NCBI RefSeq assembly: GCF_004340685.1
Contig: NZ_SLUN01000004.1
Location: 62,001-126,000, forward strand
Reading direction: 5' to 3'
From: Hydrogenispora ethanolica
GTDB taxonomy: Bacteria; Bacillota; UBA4882; UBA8346
DNA: 64,000 nucleotides
The notes under the pieces were generated by a model, which made no database searches, had not been told where the DNA came from, and saw only the letters and a program-made list of their open reading frames with translations. How positions within the stretch are numbered: position 1 is the stretch's first letter; every line of letters begins with the position of its first letter. Positions 16,821 to 25,720 of this stretch are shown piece after piece. Both the position numbers and the translations under genes were made by a program.

Positions 16821-17972
16821 ATGGGACAACCGGTTATTTTCGTATCGACCTGTGAGTTTTCCGGGGACATGCACGGCGAGGTCTTGGTGAGGGAATTGCA
16901 AAAATTGCTGCCGGAAGCCATACTCTATGGCATCGGCGGACCCCGGATGGCCGCGGCTGGAGTGGAGTTGCTTTTTGACCCGACCCGGGTCAGCACCATC
17001 GGCTTTCTGGAAGCATTGCGCAATCTACGCCGGATGAAAAAACTGGTCCGAGAGATTACGGAGGAGTGGAACAAACGCCGCCCCGATTTGATGCTCTGGT
17101 TGGATTCGGGCGGATTCAACTTGGTGTTGGCTAAAGCGGCCAAGGAACGGCAGATCCCGGTGTATTGCATGTTTTCGCCCTCGGCCTGGGCTTATGGACA
17201 GGATCGCGCCGTCAAGCTGGCGGAGCGGGTTAAACTGCTGCTGGCGGTGGCTCCTTTCGAGGCCGATTTTTACCGCAAGTTCGGCGCGACCGTGACTTAT
17301 GTCGGCCATCCTTTGCTGGATCGGGTCCGCAACACTCGCCAGCCGCAGGAGGTCCGGGAGGCGCTGGGAGTGGCGGACCCTCAGCAATTGGTGGTGCTGA
17401 TGCCGGGCAGCCGGAAGCAGGAGATCGCCAAGTTGCTCCGGCTCATGCTGGAGGCGGCGGCGGAAGTCGCGGGGGAGCTTCGGGTGCGTTTCGCCCTGCC
17501 GGTGGCGGCCTCGTTGGACCGGGAATGGCTTGAGTCGATCGTCCGCGAGTATCCGGTGGAATGCAGCCTTTGTGAAGGGGGAGCTTACGATCTGCTGGCC
17601 GCGGCGGACGGGGCGGTGATCGCCTCCGGCACCGCTACATTGGAAGCAGCCATCCTCGGCGCGCCCATGATCATCGTCTACCGGATCAGTGGTTTGTCGT
17701 ATCAAATCTATAAGGCGATGGAGACAGCCGAACATAAAAAGCTGGGCTTTATCGGCCTGCCCAATTTGATGATGGGCCGCAGCGTCGTTCCGGAGCTCCT
17801 GCAAAAGAACCTGACCGCTGCCAACATCGCCCGCGAGCTGAAGCGGATGCTCACCGACGCCGAGTACAACGCGCAGCTGCGCCGGGAATTGGGGGAAGTC
17901 CGGGAACGGATCGGACCTCCCGGAGTGATGCAAAGGGCGGCGCAGCTCATCGCCGCCGATTACCGGGACTGA
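16821..17972 (+). CDS. lpxB: LpxB-like lipid-A-disaccharide synthase family protein
   Basis: 383-aa GT-B glycosyltransferase of the LpxB family, which in Gram-negatives joins UDP-diacylglucosamine to lipid X. Family signatures in order: CEFSGDMHGEVLVREL (GE-SGD), LYGIGGPRMAAAG, VSTIGFLEALRNL, LDSGGFN with the key Asp, FSPSAWAYGQDR, YVGHPLLDRV, LMPGSRKQEI and ASGTATLEAAILGAPMIIVYR. All are well kept, so an active transferase is likely. The ATG at 16821 has GAGGAG 6 nt upstream. No other lpx gene is in the window, so lipid A synthesis cannot be claimed; its presence suggests a diderm member of the Bacillota. Confidence 0.87.
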   Translation: MGQPVIFVSTCEFSGDMHGEVLVRELQKLLPEAILYGIGGPRMAAAGVELLFDPTRVSTIGFLEALRNLRRMKKLVREITEEWNKRRPDLMLWLDSGGFNLVLAKAAKERQIPVYCMFSPSAWAYGQDRAVKLAERVKLLLAVAPFEADFYRKFGATVTYVGHPLLDRVRNTRQPQEVREALGVADPQQLVVLMPGSRKQEIAKLLRLMLEAAAEVAGELRVRFALPVAASLDREWLESIVREYPVECSLCEGGAYDLLAAADGAVIASGTATLEAAILGAPMIIVYRISGLSYQIYKAMETAEHKKLGFIGLPNLMMGRSVVPELLQKNLTAANIARELKRMLTDAEYNAQLRRELGEVRERIGPPGVMQRAAQLIAADYRD

Positions 17973-18134
17973 CCTCGCTTCCCAACCCCGGCTCCATCGG
18001 CAAAGCAGAACCTTTCGACCGATACAGCGGGCGGCTGCTCCCGGAGCGGCCGGAAAATCAGGCCGCCATCCCAGATAACCGGTTCTACCCGGTTTCCCCC
18101 GTGAATAAATAATCAGAGAACGGGGGGATAGGGG

Positions 18135-19118
18135 ATGCGCGTTCTTTTCTTCAAGCAAAAACAGGTCCAAAGAGGGCTAATCTTTCTATTGCTGATGATC
18201 TTCACCGCCGGCGTGGTGGCCAATTGGGATAGGTTTGCCCGGCGGATTTTCGGGGTGAAACAGGGCGTCCGGTTGGAAGGGCGGGTTGTGCAAGGCTTTT
18301 TGCCGGACGAAGTCACTTCGCTGGTGAAAACGCTCGCCGCTCAAGTGAACCGGGAGCCGCGCAATGCCAGTTATATTCCGGAAACCGGCGAGATCTTGCC
18401 CGCCGAGTCCGGCAAGTTGGTGGATGTCGCCCAAACGGTCCACCAGGTCTGCATGGCGCCCGCCGGCTCCGTGGCCCGCCTGGTGGTGAACCCGGTGCCG
18501 CCACCGATCACCGAGGATCTTTTCAAACCGGTTTATCAGGGCGATAAAACTGCTTCCCGGGTGGCCCTGGCGATCAATGTCGCCTGGGGCGAAGAACACC
18601 TGGGAGAGATGCTGAAGATCCTCGCGGAGGAAAAGACCAAAGCGACCTTCTTTTTTGTCGGAACGTGGGTGAAGCTATTTCCGGAACTGGTACGGAATAT
18701 CGCCGCCGCCGGTCACGAGGTGGCCAATCATGGCCTTTTTCACGGCCATCCCGCGCAGATGAGCCGGGAGCAAGTGAAAAAGCTCATTTCCGATAACGCG
18801 TTGCTCTTGTGGTCGATCACCGGAAAACAACCGGCCAATCTGTTCGCGCCGCCCTATGGCGAGATCAGCCCGGAGGTATTGGCAGCGGCCGGGGAATTGG
18901 GCAATTATACCATCTTGTGGTCGGTGGACACCGTAGACTGGAAAAATCCCGATCCGCAGGAGATGTTGCGCCGGGTATTGGGCAAGATCGAACCCGGCGG
19001 TATCCTGCTGATGCATCCCACGGTCGCCACCAAGACGGTATTCCGGGAGCTGATACGCTCCTTGCGCCAACGGAATCTCGAACCCGGTACGGTCTCGCAG
19101 GTGATGGGGAAATCGTGA
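18135..19118 (+). CDS. ylxY: Polysaccharide-deacetylase-like protein, YlxY type
   Basis: 327-aa extracytoplasmic NodB-fold protein. An N-terminal membrane anchor (residues 13-30, RGLIFLLLMIFTAGVVANW) precedes a short linker domain and the deacetylase fold. The usual catalytic TFDD is replaced by LAINVAWGEE, a substitution seen in Bacillus YlxY, and the second motif reads NHGLFHGH. The core ATFFFVGTW, LFAPPYGE and ILWSVDTVDW segments remain. Deacetylase activity is therefore doubtful. In B. subtilis ylxY lies beside the M16 peptidase gene; here the M16 gene and dut also follow, supporting orthology. Probably linked to sporulation or the envelope. Confidence 0.85.
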   Translation: MRVLFFKQKQVQRGLIFLLLMIFTAGVVANWDRFARRIFGVKQGVRLEGRVVQGFLPDEVTSLVKTLAAQVNREPRNASYIPETGEILPAESGKLVDVAQTVHQVCMAPAGSVARLVVNPVPPPITEDLFKPVYQGDKTASRVALAINVAWGEEHLGEMLKILAEEKTKATFFFVGTWVKLFPELVRNIAAAGHEVANHGLFHGHPAQMSREQVKKLISDNALLLWSITGKQPANLFAPPYGEISPEVLAAAGELGNYTILWSVDTVDWKNPDPQEMLRRVLGKIEPGGILLMHPTVATKTVFRELIRSLRQRNLEPGTVSQVMGKS

Positions 19119-19335
19119 CCAATAACCGAAAAAAACGCCAACCGCGGCTTTGCGGAACGAGCGAATTTCCTACTACTCCGGTGTTTAAATACATCGAAAG
19201 GAATTTTGGAAAATCGCGATGCTTTAACGAGTTTTCCAGAATTTTTCATACATTTAACCATCGGATTAATAACCGGTTTTCAGAAAGGCAAGGGCGGTTT
19301 GGCGGTATCGGCATGGTCCTCCCATAAGGAAAATG

Positions 19336-19365
19336 AAAAAGGAAGCGCCCGGCGCCTCCTTTTTG
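19336..19365. terminator. Convergent terminator
   Basis: Near-perfect inverted repeat AAAAAGGA-GCGCC / GGCGCC-TCCTTTTT. It can serve both the plus-strand ylxY gene and the minus-strand GH18 gene. Confidence 0.8.
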
Positions 19366-19403
19366 CTTTTATCGATTCAAACCTTTCGGGCGATTCAGCC
19401 CAC

Positions 19404-20693
19404 TCAGTATAAACTTTGCCGGATGACATTCCAGATGGCGGGATCTTCATAGCCCAACCGCCAGACCGCTACGCCCTTGAGGCCGTAGTTCCGGACCAGT
19501 TGCATTTTGGCAGCGGTGCTGCTGGCGTTCTCATACCAGACCTGATGTTTGATTCCCCAGCTTTTATACGTGAAGTAGGGCACTTTATAGGTCGGGTGCC
19601 ATTTCGGCGCGACGGAATACTGTTTGATCAGGTTTTGGATCGCCTTGTAATTTTGCGCTTTTCCTGAGCTCATGCTCCAGTTATAGCCGTAAGCGGCGAG
19701 TCCCAGTACGACCTTGCTGGGCTGGAAATAATTCAAGGTATACCGGATCACTTTATCAACCCAAGGGTAAGAAGCCACCGGACCGGGAGCGCCACCGGCA
19801 TAATGTTCGTCATAGGTCATGATCATTGCCTGATCCAGATAGGGCGCGATGGCCTGATAATCATAGGCGCCGCCATGGCTGGAGCTGCGATCGTTGGAGG
19901 TCTTGGCCGGCAGCGACGCCGTCACCAATAACCCCTTGGGCCGCAACTCGGCGGCCAATTCCCGGAAAAAGGCAGTCAAATCGTTTCGGCTACGGGCCGG
20001 GACATTCTCAAAGTCGATATTGACGCCTTGAAAACCGTTCTGTTGCAGCATCCGGCTGATTCCCGAGACTGCCTTGGAGCGGTAAGTCGGACTGCTCAAC
20101 AACTTACTGGCCACGCTGGAATTGAAATTATCCCCCTTGATGTTATTGACCACGGCCAACGTCACCGCGCCGGCACTACGGGCCAGTCGGACCGGCTTGG
20201 GATTGTGGGTGCTATGGATCGTCCCGTATTGGTCAATGTTAAAGGAGAAAGGCATCACCGTATTAATCGTCCCCAGATTGGCGGAGAGCGCTGAGTACCC
20301 CACCGGATCGTTATAATAGTTCTCGACATAATAACCGGCGATGGTCCTTCCCTTGCTCACCGTCCCCGCCGCAGGGGCCTGGGCGGTGACCATCCATTTG
20401 GCCACCCAGCCGGTGATTCCCGAATGGGTCTGCACCTGATAGAGACCATTCTTTTCCCCTAGAATGATTAAGCGCGACCCTTTGGTGGCGCTCCCCACCG
20501 TAGAGCTGGAGGAGGAGCTTTCGCTGCGAATGGTCGCTACATCGCTTGCGATCACTCCGGAGCGAGGGTAAAAAATGCTCGTCTCGGGCGGCAGAGCCGA
20601 GTTTTTGCTGGAACTGCCGGAATTCACCCCGAAGAGGCCCGAAGTAAGATAAAACAGTAATGCTATGATGGTGGTGATCACATTGCCTTGCAT
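19404..20693 (-). CDS. SH3-domain glycoside hydrolase family 18 protein
   Basis: Secreted or membrane-attached hydrolase, likely acting on peptidoglycan. A hydrophobic N-terminus (residues 5-20) is followed by a bacterial SH3 domain (VIASDVATIRSESSSSSSTVGSATKGSRLIILGEKNGLYQVQ region) and a GH18 barrel. The catalytic strand reads GVNIDFENVP, with the acid Glu in place; substrate contacts include MTYDEHYAGG and VVLGLAAYGYNW. This is the SleL/YaaH and YdhD group, N-acetylglucosaminidases that act on spore cortex or cell wall. ATG 20693 has GGAAGGGAG 7 nt upstream; a TTG six codons earlier overlaps that site. It is inserted between ylxY and the M16 gene on the opposite strand. Confidence 0.9.
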   Translation of the reverse strand: MQGNVITTIIALLFYLTSGLFGVNSGSSSKNSALPPETSIFYPRSGVIASDVATIRSESSSSSSTVGSATKGSRLIILGEKNGLYQVQTHSGITGWVAKWMVTAQAPAAGTVSKGRTIAGYYVENYYNDPVGYSALSANLGTINTVMPFSFNIDQYGTIHSTHNPKPVRLARSAGAVTLAVVNNIKGDNFNSSVASKLLSSPTYRSKAVSGISRMLQQNGFQGVNIDFENVPARSRNDLTAFFRELAAELRPKGLLVTASLPAKTSNDRSSSHGGAYDYQAIAPYLDQAMIMTYDEHYAGGAPGPVASYPWVDKVIRYTLNYFQPSKVVLGLAAYGYNWSMSSGKAQNYKAIQNLIKQYSVAPKWHPTYKVPYFTYKSWGIKHQVWYENASSTAAKMQLVRNYGLKGVAVWRLGYEDPAIWNVIRQSLY

Positions 20694-21171
20694 CGGGTTG
20701 CTCCCTTCCAATTATCGATGCCGGGACCTGACTTTTTTATCCGATGAAATGATCGCTGTTTCAGCAATCAATAAACGCTGCCCTTAATTCGAAAATTCGC
20801 TGGTCAGGGCGGTTTACCTCTAAGTAGATCCCGGTAAACCCGTTATACTTAGACAATCGACGCATACTTTGGCTGGTACTCCGAAAAATGGAACAGGGAC
20901 CATCATCCGTCGCTCCGGCCGAAGTGGCGTTGGCATTGTTGGTCCGGAATATGGAGTACGATATATACAGTTAAAACCATTAAAACCATCCGCCTCGAAA
21001 AAGAGGACTTTGGTTCAAAAAGGCGAACATTACATGATAATTCTGTCATTAGCACTTAAAATCGGCAAAAAGCGGTTTCGAACCCTTCCGATTGGCGTGG
21101 ACCGGACGTTCCCGCCAGGACGCTGACGGAGAAACCGTTTGCCATTATCAAAAAGACAAGGAACTCGAAAC
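20694..21171. other. Intergenic region without a supported gene
   Basis: No convincing coding sequence on either strand. It contains the hairpin GGTTTACC (20811-20818) / GGTAAACC (20833-20840), directly before a -10-like TATACT (20844-20849). It must hold the divergent promoters of the GH18 and M16 genes, but I cannot place clear -35/-10 pairs. Confidence 0.4.
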
Positions 21172-22434
21172 ATGTACCAACAAACCACCTTAGCGAATGG
21201 CCTGCGGATTGTCTGCGAGACGATTCCGCATGTCCATTCGGTTTCATTGGGTATCTGGGTCGGCACCGGTTCGCGCTATGAAGAACCGCAATACAACGGA
21301 ATCTCTCATTTCATCGAGCATATGCTGTTCAAAGGAACCGGCCGGCGCACCACCAAGCAGATTGCCGAGGAGATGGACGCCGTCGGCGGTCAACTGAACG
21401 CCTTTACGACCAAGGAATACACTTGCTTTTATGCCAAGCTGCTCGATAAGCATTTCCGGTTCGGAATCGACCTTCTCTCGGATATGGTGACTAATTCCCT
21501 CTTTCTGCCGGAGGAGCTTGAAAAAGAGAAACAAGTCGTGATCGAAGAGATCAAATCGTATGAAGACTCGCCGGATGAACTGATTCATGATATTTTCGCC
21601 GGCGCGGTATTGAAAGGACATCCGCTCGGCTGGACGATTCTCGGAACGCCCGAGACCATCCGGGGCATCGACCGGGAAGTCATCTTGCAATACTTAAGTC
21701 ACCATTATACCCCGGATAACATCGTTTTTGCAGTAGCGGGTAATGTCCAATTCGACCAGATCGTGGCAGAGGTTGCCCAGCGTTTTGAGGGATTGGCGGG
21801 TCATGCCACCAAGCAGCTGCCCTCGCTGCCGCGCCTGGAGCAAGACGTGGTGATCCGGAGCAAAGAAACGGAACAGGTCCACATCTGCCTCGGAACGCGG
21901 GGGGTCGAGCGGAGCAGCCCCGAGAAGTTTACCGTCTTCGTATTGGACAGCATTCTCGGCGGCAGCGTCAGTTCGCGGCTCTTTCAAGAACTGCGGGAAG
22001 AACGGGGACTGGTTTATATGGCCGGTTCCAATCACTCCGCCTATCAAGATACCGGCTTGTTCTCGATTTACGCCGGAACCAGCATGGAAAATTTTGAGGA
22101 AGTGATTTCCCTGGTCAAAAGCGAGCTGCGCAAGCTGCGCGACAATCCCGTCGGAGCGGCGGAGTTGGCCCGGGCCAAGGAACAGCTCAAAGGAAACTTG
22201 TTATTGAGTCTGGAGAGCACCTGCAACCGGATGAGCCGTATCGCAAAACTGGTTTTGTTTCAAGAACCTTTGACGACTCCCGAGGAGAGCGTGGCCCGGA
22301 TCGATCAGGTCGATGCCGCTCAAGTGTTGGAGGCGGCCCGAGCCATTTTTGATGAGAATAAATTAGTCATTACGGCAGTCGGGCCCTTTGCGGAGGACTC
22401 GGAGCTGTTGCGGAAAGGGTATCATGAATATTGA
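21172..22434 (+). CDS. M16 family zinc metallopeptidase (MlpA/YmxG type)
   Basis: 420-aa zinc peptidase. The inverted zinc motif HxxEH is ISHFIEHMLFKG; the third ligand Glu is in EEIKSYEDSPDELIHD. The C-terminal half has the inactive mirror domain with the usual R-Y pair in LVYMAGSNHSAY and GGSVSSRLFQELREERG. Family members clear peptides, cytoplasmic in Bacillota. The ATG at 21172 has AAGGA 9 nt upstream. It overlaps dut by 11 bp, and follows the ylxY locus, the same order as in Bacillus and many clostridia. Confidence 0.94.
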   Translation: MYQQTTLANGLRIVCETIPHVHSVSLGIWVGTGSRYEEPQYNGISHFIEHMLFKGTGRRTTKQIAEEMDAVGGQLNAFTTKEYTCFYAKLLDKHFRFGIDLLSDMVTNSLFLPEELEKEKQVVIEEIKSYEDSPDELIHDIFAGAVLKGHPLGWTILGTPETIRGIDREVILQYLSHHYTPDNIVFAVAGNVQFDQIVAEVAQRFEGLAGHATKQLPSLPRLEQDVVIRSKETEQVHICLGTRGVERSSPEKFTVFVLDSILGGSVSSRLFQELREERGLVYMAGSNHSAYQDTGLFSIYAGTSMENFEEVISLVKSELRKLRDNPVGAAELARAKEQLKGNLLLSLESTCNRMSRIAKLVLFQEPLTTPEESVARIDQVDAAQVLEAARAIFDENKLVITAVGPFAEDSELLRKGYHEY

Positions 22435-22927
22435 GCCGGTTGGACCGCTGGCGATTAAATTAAAAGTGCTCTCTCCGCTGATCAGGGAGGGCGTGATTCC
22501 AAAGCCCGCATATGCCACCGACGGTGCGGCGGCTATGGACTTGCACGCTTGTATCGCGGAACCGTTGCTGATCCCGGCGGGCGGCCGGGTGGGCGTTCCC
22601 ACCGGGATCGCGTTCGAACTGCCGGGTCCGCACGTGGTGGCTTTGGTCTTCCCGCGCAGCGGCTTGGCATCCAAACATGGCATCGCCTTGTCCAATGCGG
22701 TCGGGGTGATCGACAGCGATTATCGCGGCGAAGTGATTTGTCTCGTCAAGAACGAGAGCGCGGCCGATTTTCAGATTCAACCCGGAGACCGACTGGCGCA
22801 GCTGGGATTTTTCCCGGTGTTCCGCGGGATTTGGGAAGAGGTGGATGCATTGGCGGAGACGGACCGCGGCGCCGGCGGATTTGGCTCTACCGGAAGAGGC
22901 ATTTCCACAGCGGAACCGTTGAAATAA
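22424..22927 (+). CDS. dut: dUTP diphosphatase
   Basis: Trimeric dUTPase that hydrolyses dUTP to dUMP and pyrophosphate, keeping uracil out of DNA and feeding dTMP synthesis. All five motifs are visible: DGAAAMDLHA (1), PRSGLASKHGI (2), GVIDSDYRGEV with the catalytic Asp and sugar-stacking Tyr (3), GDRLAQLGFFPV (4), RGAGGFGSTG (5, P-loop-like). The ATG at 22424 lies inside the end of the M16 gene with GGAAAGGG upstream, so the two are coupled. 167 aa; the short N-terminal extension before motif 1 is slightly long for the family. Confidence 0.95.
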   Translation: MNIEPVGPLAIKLKVLSPLIREGVIPKPAYATDGAAAMDLHACIAEPLLIPAGGRVGVPTGIAFELPGPHVVALVFPRSGLASKHGIALSNAVGVIDSDYRGEVICLVKNESAADFQIQPGDRLAQLGFFPVFRGIWEEVDALAETDRGAGGFGSTGRGISTAEPLK

Positions 22928-23162
22928 ACCGGATTGTTTCCAGCGCTCGGGTGAAGGTTGATGCGCTGGATAAACCGAAATGATCACCGCCCGTTCAGTT
23001 TCAAGAAAAAGCGTTCCGCTGCCAATCAGCTCCAACCCTGTCGTCTGATTCGACAAAACCCGGTTCAAATTGCTAGGAAACGATAATCGCCATCCGCGGG
23101 GAAAAGCGCGACCAAACTCCGGTTGATATTTCCGGCCGGGGTTATTTCATGTCTTTCTTCCC

Positions 23163-23190
23163 TTGCATCGTCGACAATTTCTGATATAAT
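23163..23190 (+). promoter_or_regulatory. Promoter upstream of small gene 23431
   Basis: TTGCAT (23163-23168), 16-bp spacer, TATAAT (23185-23190). The transcript would carry repeat family A copy 2 in its leader. Confidence 0.55.
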
Positions 23191-23230
23191 CATGGATACT
23201 GAGTATTGCATCCGGGACGCGTTGGAAGCC

Positions 23231-23357
23231 ATGGGATAAAGTCTTTCGAAACTGGGATCAGCTTGCAAAAAGGTTTAAAAACGACTTTATCCCTTGCTGC
23301 TCTGAGCTTTTGTGTCCGCCCTGACCTTCGGACAGGGTTTATCACAACGCTTTTGCA
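23231..23357 (-). repeat. Dispersed palindromic repeat, family A, copy 2
   Basis: Inverted copy of 15714-15840. Long-hairpin arms GGGATAAAGTC (23233-23243) and GACTTTATCCC (23283-23293); the second hairpin reads CCCTGTCC-GAA-GGTCAGGG on the minus strand. Compared with copies 1 and 3 the T-A pair of the arm has become G-C on both sides, which argues for selection on the paired form. It lies between a promoter and the small gene at 23431. Confidence 0.85.
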
Positions 23358-23430
23358 GTCCAGCGGATTACCCATCAAACACCCGACAGTTGCCGGGCCA
23401 ATGCGGCTTGGCGCCGGACGGAGGCCGATC

Positions 23431-23631
23431 ATGTTGGAGAAGGACCTTGAACAGATCTACCGGGTCGTTGGAGAACTCAAGGAAGAGTTGCTGACCAACC
23501 CCTCTCATCCGGAATTGGAGGATGAGGAGAGTTACAAGCTGGCAACGAAGATCGATTTGACGGTAAGCCGCTTGATGCGTTTATTGGAAAGCCAGCCGTA
23601 CTCCGGCACAAGACTCCGGAATGTAAGATGA
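23431..23631 (+). CDS. Small helical protein, possibly Spo0E-like
   Basis: 66-aa acidic protein predicted as two helices: LEQIYRVVGELKEELL and ESYKLATKIDLTVSRLMRLL. This helix-turn-helix layout and size recall Spo0E-like phosphatases that dephosphorylate Spo0A~P, but the signature SQxLD is only loosely matched by ATKID, so function is uncertain. The ATG at 23431 has GGAGG 6 nt upstream. A longer open frame starting at 23206 only translates the repeat in front. A terminator follows at 23706. Confidence 0.6.
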   Translation: MLEKDLEQIYRVVGELKEELLTNPSHPELEDEESYKLATKIDLTVSRLMRLLESQPYSGTRLRNVR

Positions 23632-23705
23632 AATGGACGGGCGGCAATGTTGGGGTTCATTGGAAAGCGTCGCGATTCGATGAACAGTTTGGTTGAAGTT
23701 TTAAA

Positions 23706-23744
23706 AATAAGCGCCGGGAAACGAGGACCGGCGTTATTTTTTTT
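23706..23744 (+). terminator. Intrinsic terminator
   Basis: Stem AATAAGCGCCGG / CCGGCGTTATT followed by eight T. Ends the transcript of the small gene at 23431; the open frame drawn across it is not coding. Confidence 0.85.
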
Positions 23745-23774
23745 CTCAGAAGGCGCGCCGGTCCCTTCGAAATG

Positions 23775-23783
23775 TGTTATAAT
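23775..23783 (+). promoter_or_regulatory. Extended -10 promoter of ilvE
   Basis: TGTTATAAT, an extended -10 (TG-N-TATAAT), about 120 bp before the aminotransferase ATG. No good -35 hexamer precedes it, as is allowed for extended -10 promoters. Confidence 0.5.
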
Positions 23784-23905
23784 AGGGGATAATTCCGAGA
23801 CCGGCTCATTTTTCTTTGACGGGTATGAGCTATGGTTTCCGTGCGGTTTTGTCTGGATAGGGATGTTTTTAGAGAAATTCTTGATATATTTTAGGAGGCG
23901 AAGGC

Positions 23906-24985
23906 ATGAATATTACCGTTGAGCGACTGCCGGAGCAGGAGTTGAAACCGCTGTTTGCGGACCCGACCCAGCTGGGATTCGGCAAAGTTTTTACGGACTA
24001 CATGTTCACTGCGTATTACCGGAAAGGCCAAGGTTGGGTCGAACCCAAGATTTCCAAGCTGAAGGCATTGCAGATCGATCCGGCTGCGGTCGCGCTCCAT
24101 TATTCCCAGGAGATCTTCGAGGGGCTCAAAGCCTATGCCGGACCGGACGGGCGGATCCTATTGTTCCGGCCGGAACAGAATGCCCGGCGGATGTATGCTT
24201 CGGCGGAGCGGTTGTGCATGGCGCCGGTGCCGGAGGAACTGTTTCTCCAGGGCATCACCGATCTGGTCAATCTGGAAAAACGTTGGATTCCCAAGGCGCC
24301 GGGAACATCGTTGTACATCCGGCCGACGCTGATCGGAACCGGAGATGCTCTGGGCGTCCATCCGGCCGATGAGTATCTCTTCTACGTGATCCTTACCCCG
24401 GTGGCAGCGTATTACAAGGAGGGCTTCAAGCCGATCAGCCTGTATGTGGAGGAACACTATATCCGGGCGGCCGTCGGCGGCGTGGGCAATGTGAAAACCG
24501 GCGGAAATTACGCCGCGAGCCTCTTGGCCGCGGCCAAAGCGCAGGAAAAAGGATTCTCCCAGGTATTATGGCTTGACGCCAAGGAGAACCGTTATGCCGA
24601 GGAAGTCGGCTCCATGAACATGTTCTTCGTTTTCGGCCGGAAATTGGTCACTCCCAATTTGGGCGGCTCGATCCTCCCCGGCATTACCCGGGCTTCGGTG
24701 CTTGAGTTGGCGCGCAGTCTCGGTTATGAGGCGGAGGAGCGGCCGATCGGAATCGATGAAGTGATCGCCGGGCTGCAGGACGGAACGCTCACCGAAGCGT
24801 TTGGTTCGGGAACGGCCGCGGTCATCTCGCCGGTGGGCTCGTTGTTCTATCAGGATCAAAACCATGTCATCCATGGCAACCAGGTCGGCCCGGTCACGCA
24901 GCAACTGTACGATCGCTTGGTGGATATCCAATATGGCCGGGCCGAGGATCCGTTCGGCTGGGTCCGGGAGATTGGCCGGTTGTGA
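23906..24985 (+). CDS. ilvE: Branched-chain amino acid aminotransferase
   Basis: PLP fold-type IV enzyme that interconverts Val/Leu/Ile and their 2-oxo acids with glutamate. The catalytic Lys is in GNVKTGGNYAASLLAA; other class IV marks are YIRPTLIGTGDALGV, EEVGSMNMFFVF (phosphate-loop) and ITRASVLELARSLGYEAEERPI, and the substrate loop EAFGSGTAAVISPVG. Length 359 aa matches the longer BCAT2-type subgroup of Bacillota. A TTAGGAGGCGAAGGC site precedes the ATG. It has its own promoter and terminator, so it appears monocistronic, although Lrp and alanine dehydrogenase genes lie just downstream. Confidence 0.95.
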   Translation: MNITVERLPEQELKPLFADPTQLGFGKVFTDYMFTAYYRKGQGWVEPKISKLKALQIDPAAVALHYSQEIFEGLKAYAGPDGRILLFRPEQNARRMYASAERLCMAPVPEELFLQGITDLVNLEKRWIPKAPGTSLYIRPTLIGTGDALGVHPADEYLFYVILTPVAAYYKEGFKPISLYVEEHYIRAAVGGVGNVKTGGNYAASLLAAAKAQEKGFSQVLWLDAKENRYAEEVGSMNMFFVFGRKLVTPNLGGSILPGITRASVLELARSLGYEAEERPIGIDEVIAGLQDGTLTEAFGSGTAAVISPVGSLFYQDQNHVIHGNQVGPVTQQLYDRLVDIQYGRAEDPFGWVREIGRL

Positions 24986-25023
24986 CAATGACGTAAGGTT
25001 TCAGCGAAATACCAAAATTTACG

Positions 25024-25047
25024 AAGAGGGCGAAGCCCTCTTTTTTT
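25024..25047 (+). terminator. Intrinsic terminator of ilvE
   Basis: AAGAGGGC-GAA-GCCCTCTT followed by TTTTTT. Confidence 0.9.
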
Positions 25048-25242
25048 ATTGGGATGAGCCGTAGCAGGAAGGGGCGGCAAGAGTTAAAAAATTTTTTCAC
25101 AAAGGAATTTGATGTCAGGGATTGTTTAATTATTAAACAATAAATGGGGTTATACATAAAATGTTTTGGTAATTATCAAGAACTATTTTAAATCGTTTGG
25201 CGATCATGTAAAATTGATGTAAGTCTTCCGGAAGAGGCAGTC

Positions 25243-25704
25243 ATGGACACGTTAGATGTAAAAATATTGAAGTTACTTCAACAAAATGCCAGGGTGACGG
25301 TATCGGAGATCGCCAGTCAGATCAATCTGTCGGTGCCGGCGGTGAGTGATCGGCTGAAGAAGCTGGAAGCCGGCGGGATCATCGATAAGTATGTCGCCAT
25401 CGTCAATCCGGCCCGTTTCCAGAAGGAACTGACGGCCATCATGTTTATCTCCCTGGAGCGGCCGAAATTCACCGAGCAGTTTGTGGAGTTCGTCCAGCGG
25501 GAGGATGAAATCCTGGAATGCCATTACCTGGCCGGCGATTATGATTATGCCCTGAAGATCATTACGCGTAGCGCGGCGACGTTGGAAAGGCTTTTAAACC
25601 GGATCAAGAGCGTTCCCGGGGTGCAAAAGACCCGCACCATCGTGGCCTTATCCACGGTCAAGAACAACCATTCGATCATCCCGGAGGACTATTCCGGAGA
25701 GTAA
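25243..25704 (+). CDS. Lrp/AsnC-family transcriptional regulator
   Basis: 153-aa feast/famine regulator: N-terminal HTH (DTLDVKILKLLQQNARVTVS then EIASQINLSVPAVSDRLKKLE) and C-terminal RAM/ACT domain (AIMFISLERPK; HYLAGDYDYALKI with the ligand-loop Gly-Asp-Tyr). It most likely senses an amino acid. The alanine dehydrogenase gene starts 17 bp downstream, so it is probably an alanine-responsive activator of that gene, as AdeR/AlaR/BkdR-type regulators are in other bacteria. The AT-rich 200 bp upstream hold its own promoter region. Confidence 0.94.
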   Translation: MDTLDVKILKLLQQNARVTVSEIASQINLSVPAVSDRLKKLEAGGIIDKYVAIVNPARFQKELTAIMFISLERPKFTEQFVEFVQREDEILECHYLAGDYDYALKIITRSAATLERLLNRIKSVPGVQKTRTIVALSTVKNNHSIIPEDYSGE

Positions 25705-25720
25705 ATTTGGGGGTATGGCA

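Noticed and set aside
20869-21126. 86-codon frame between the GH18 and M16 genes
   Set aside because: No Shine-Dalgarno, odd composition and no motif; treated as intergenic.
23206-23430. N-terminal extension of the small protein at 23431
   Set aside because: It is a translation of repeat family A and lacks a start site; the ATG at 23431 has a good Shine-Dalgarno.
23647-23922. 91-aa frame before ilvE
   Set aside because: It runs through a strong terminator and the ilvE promoter.
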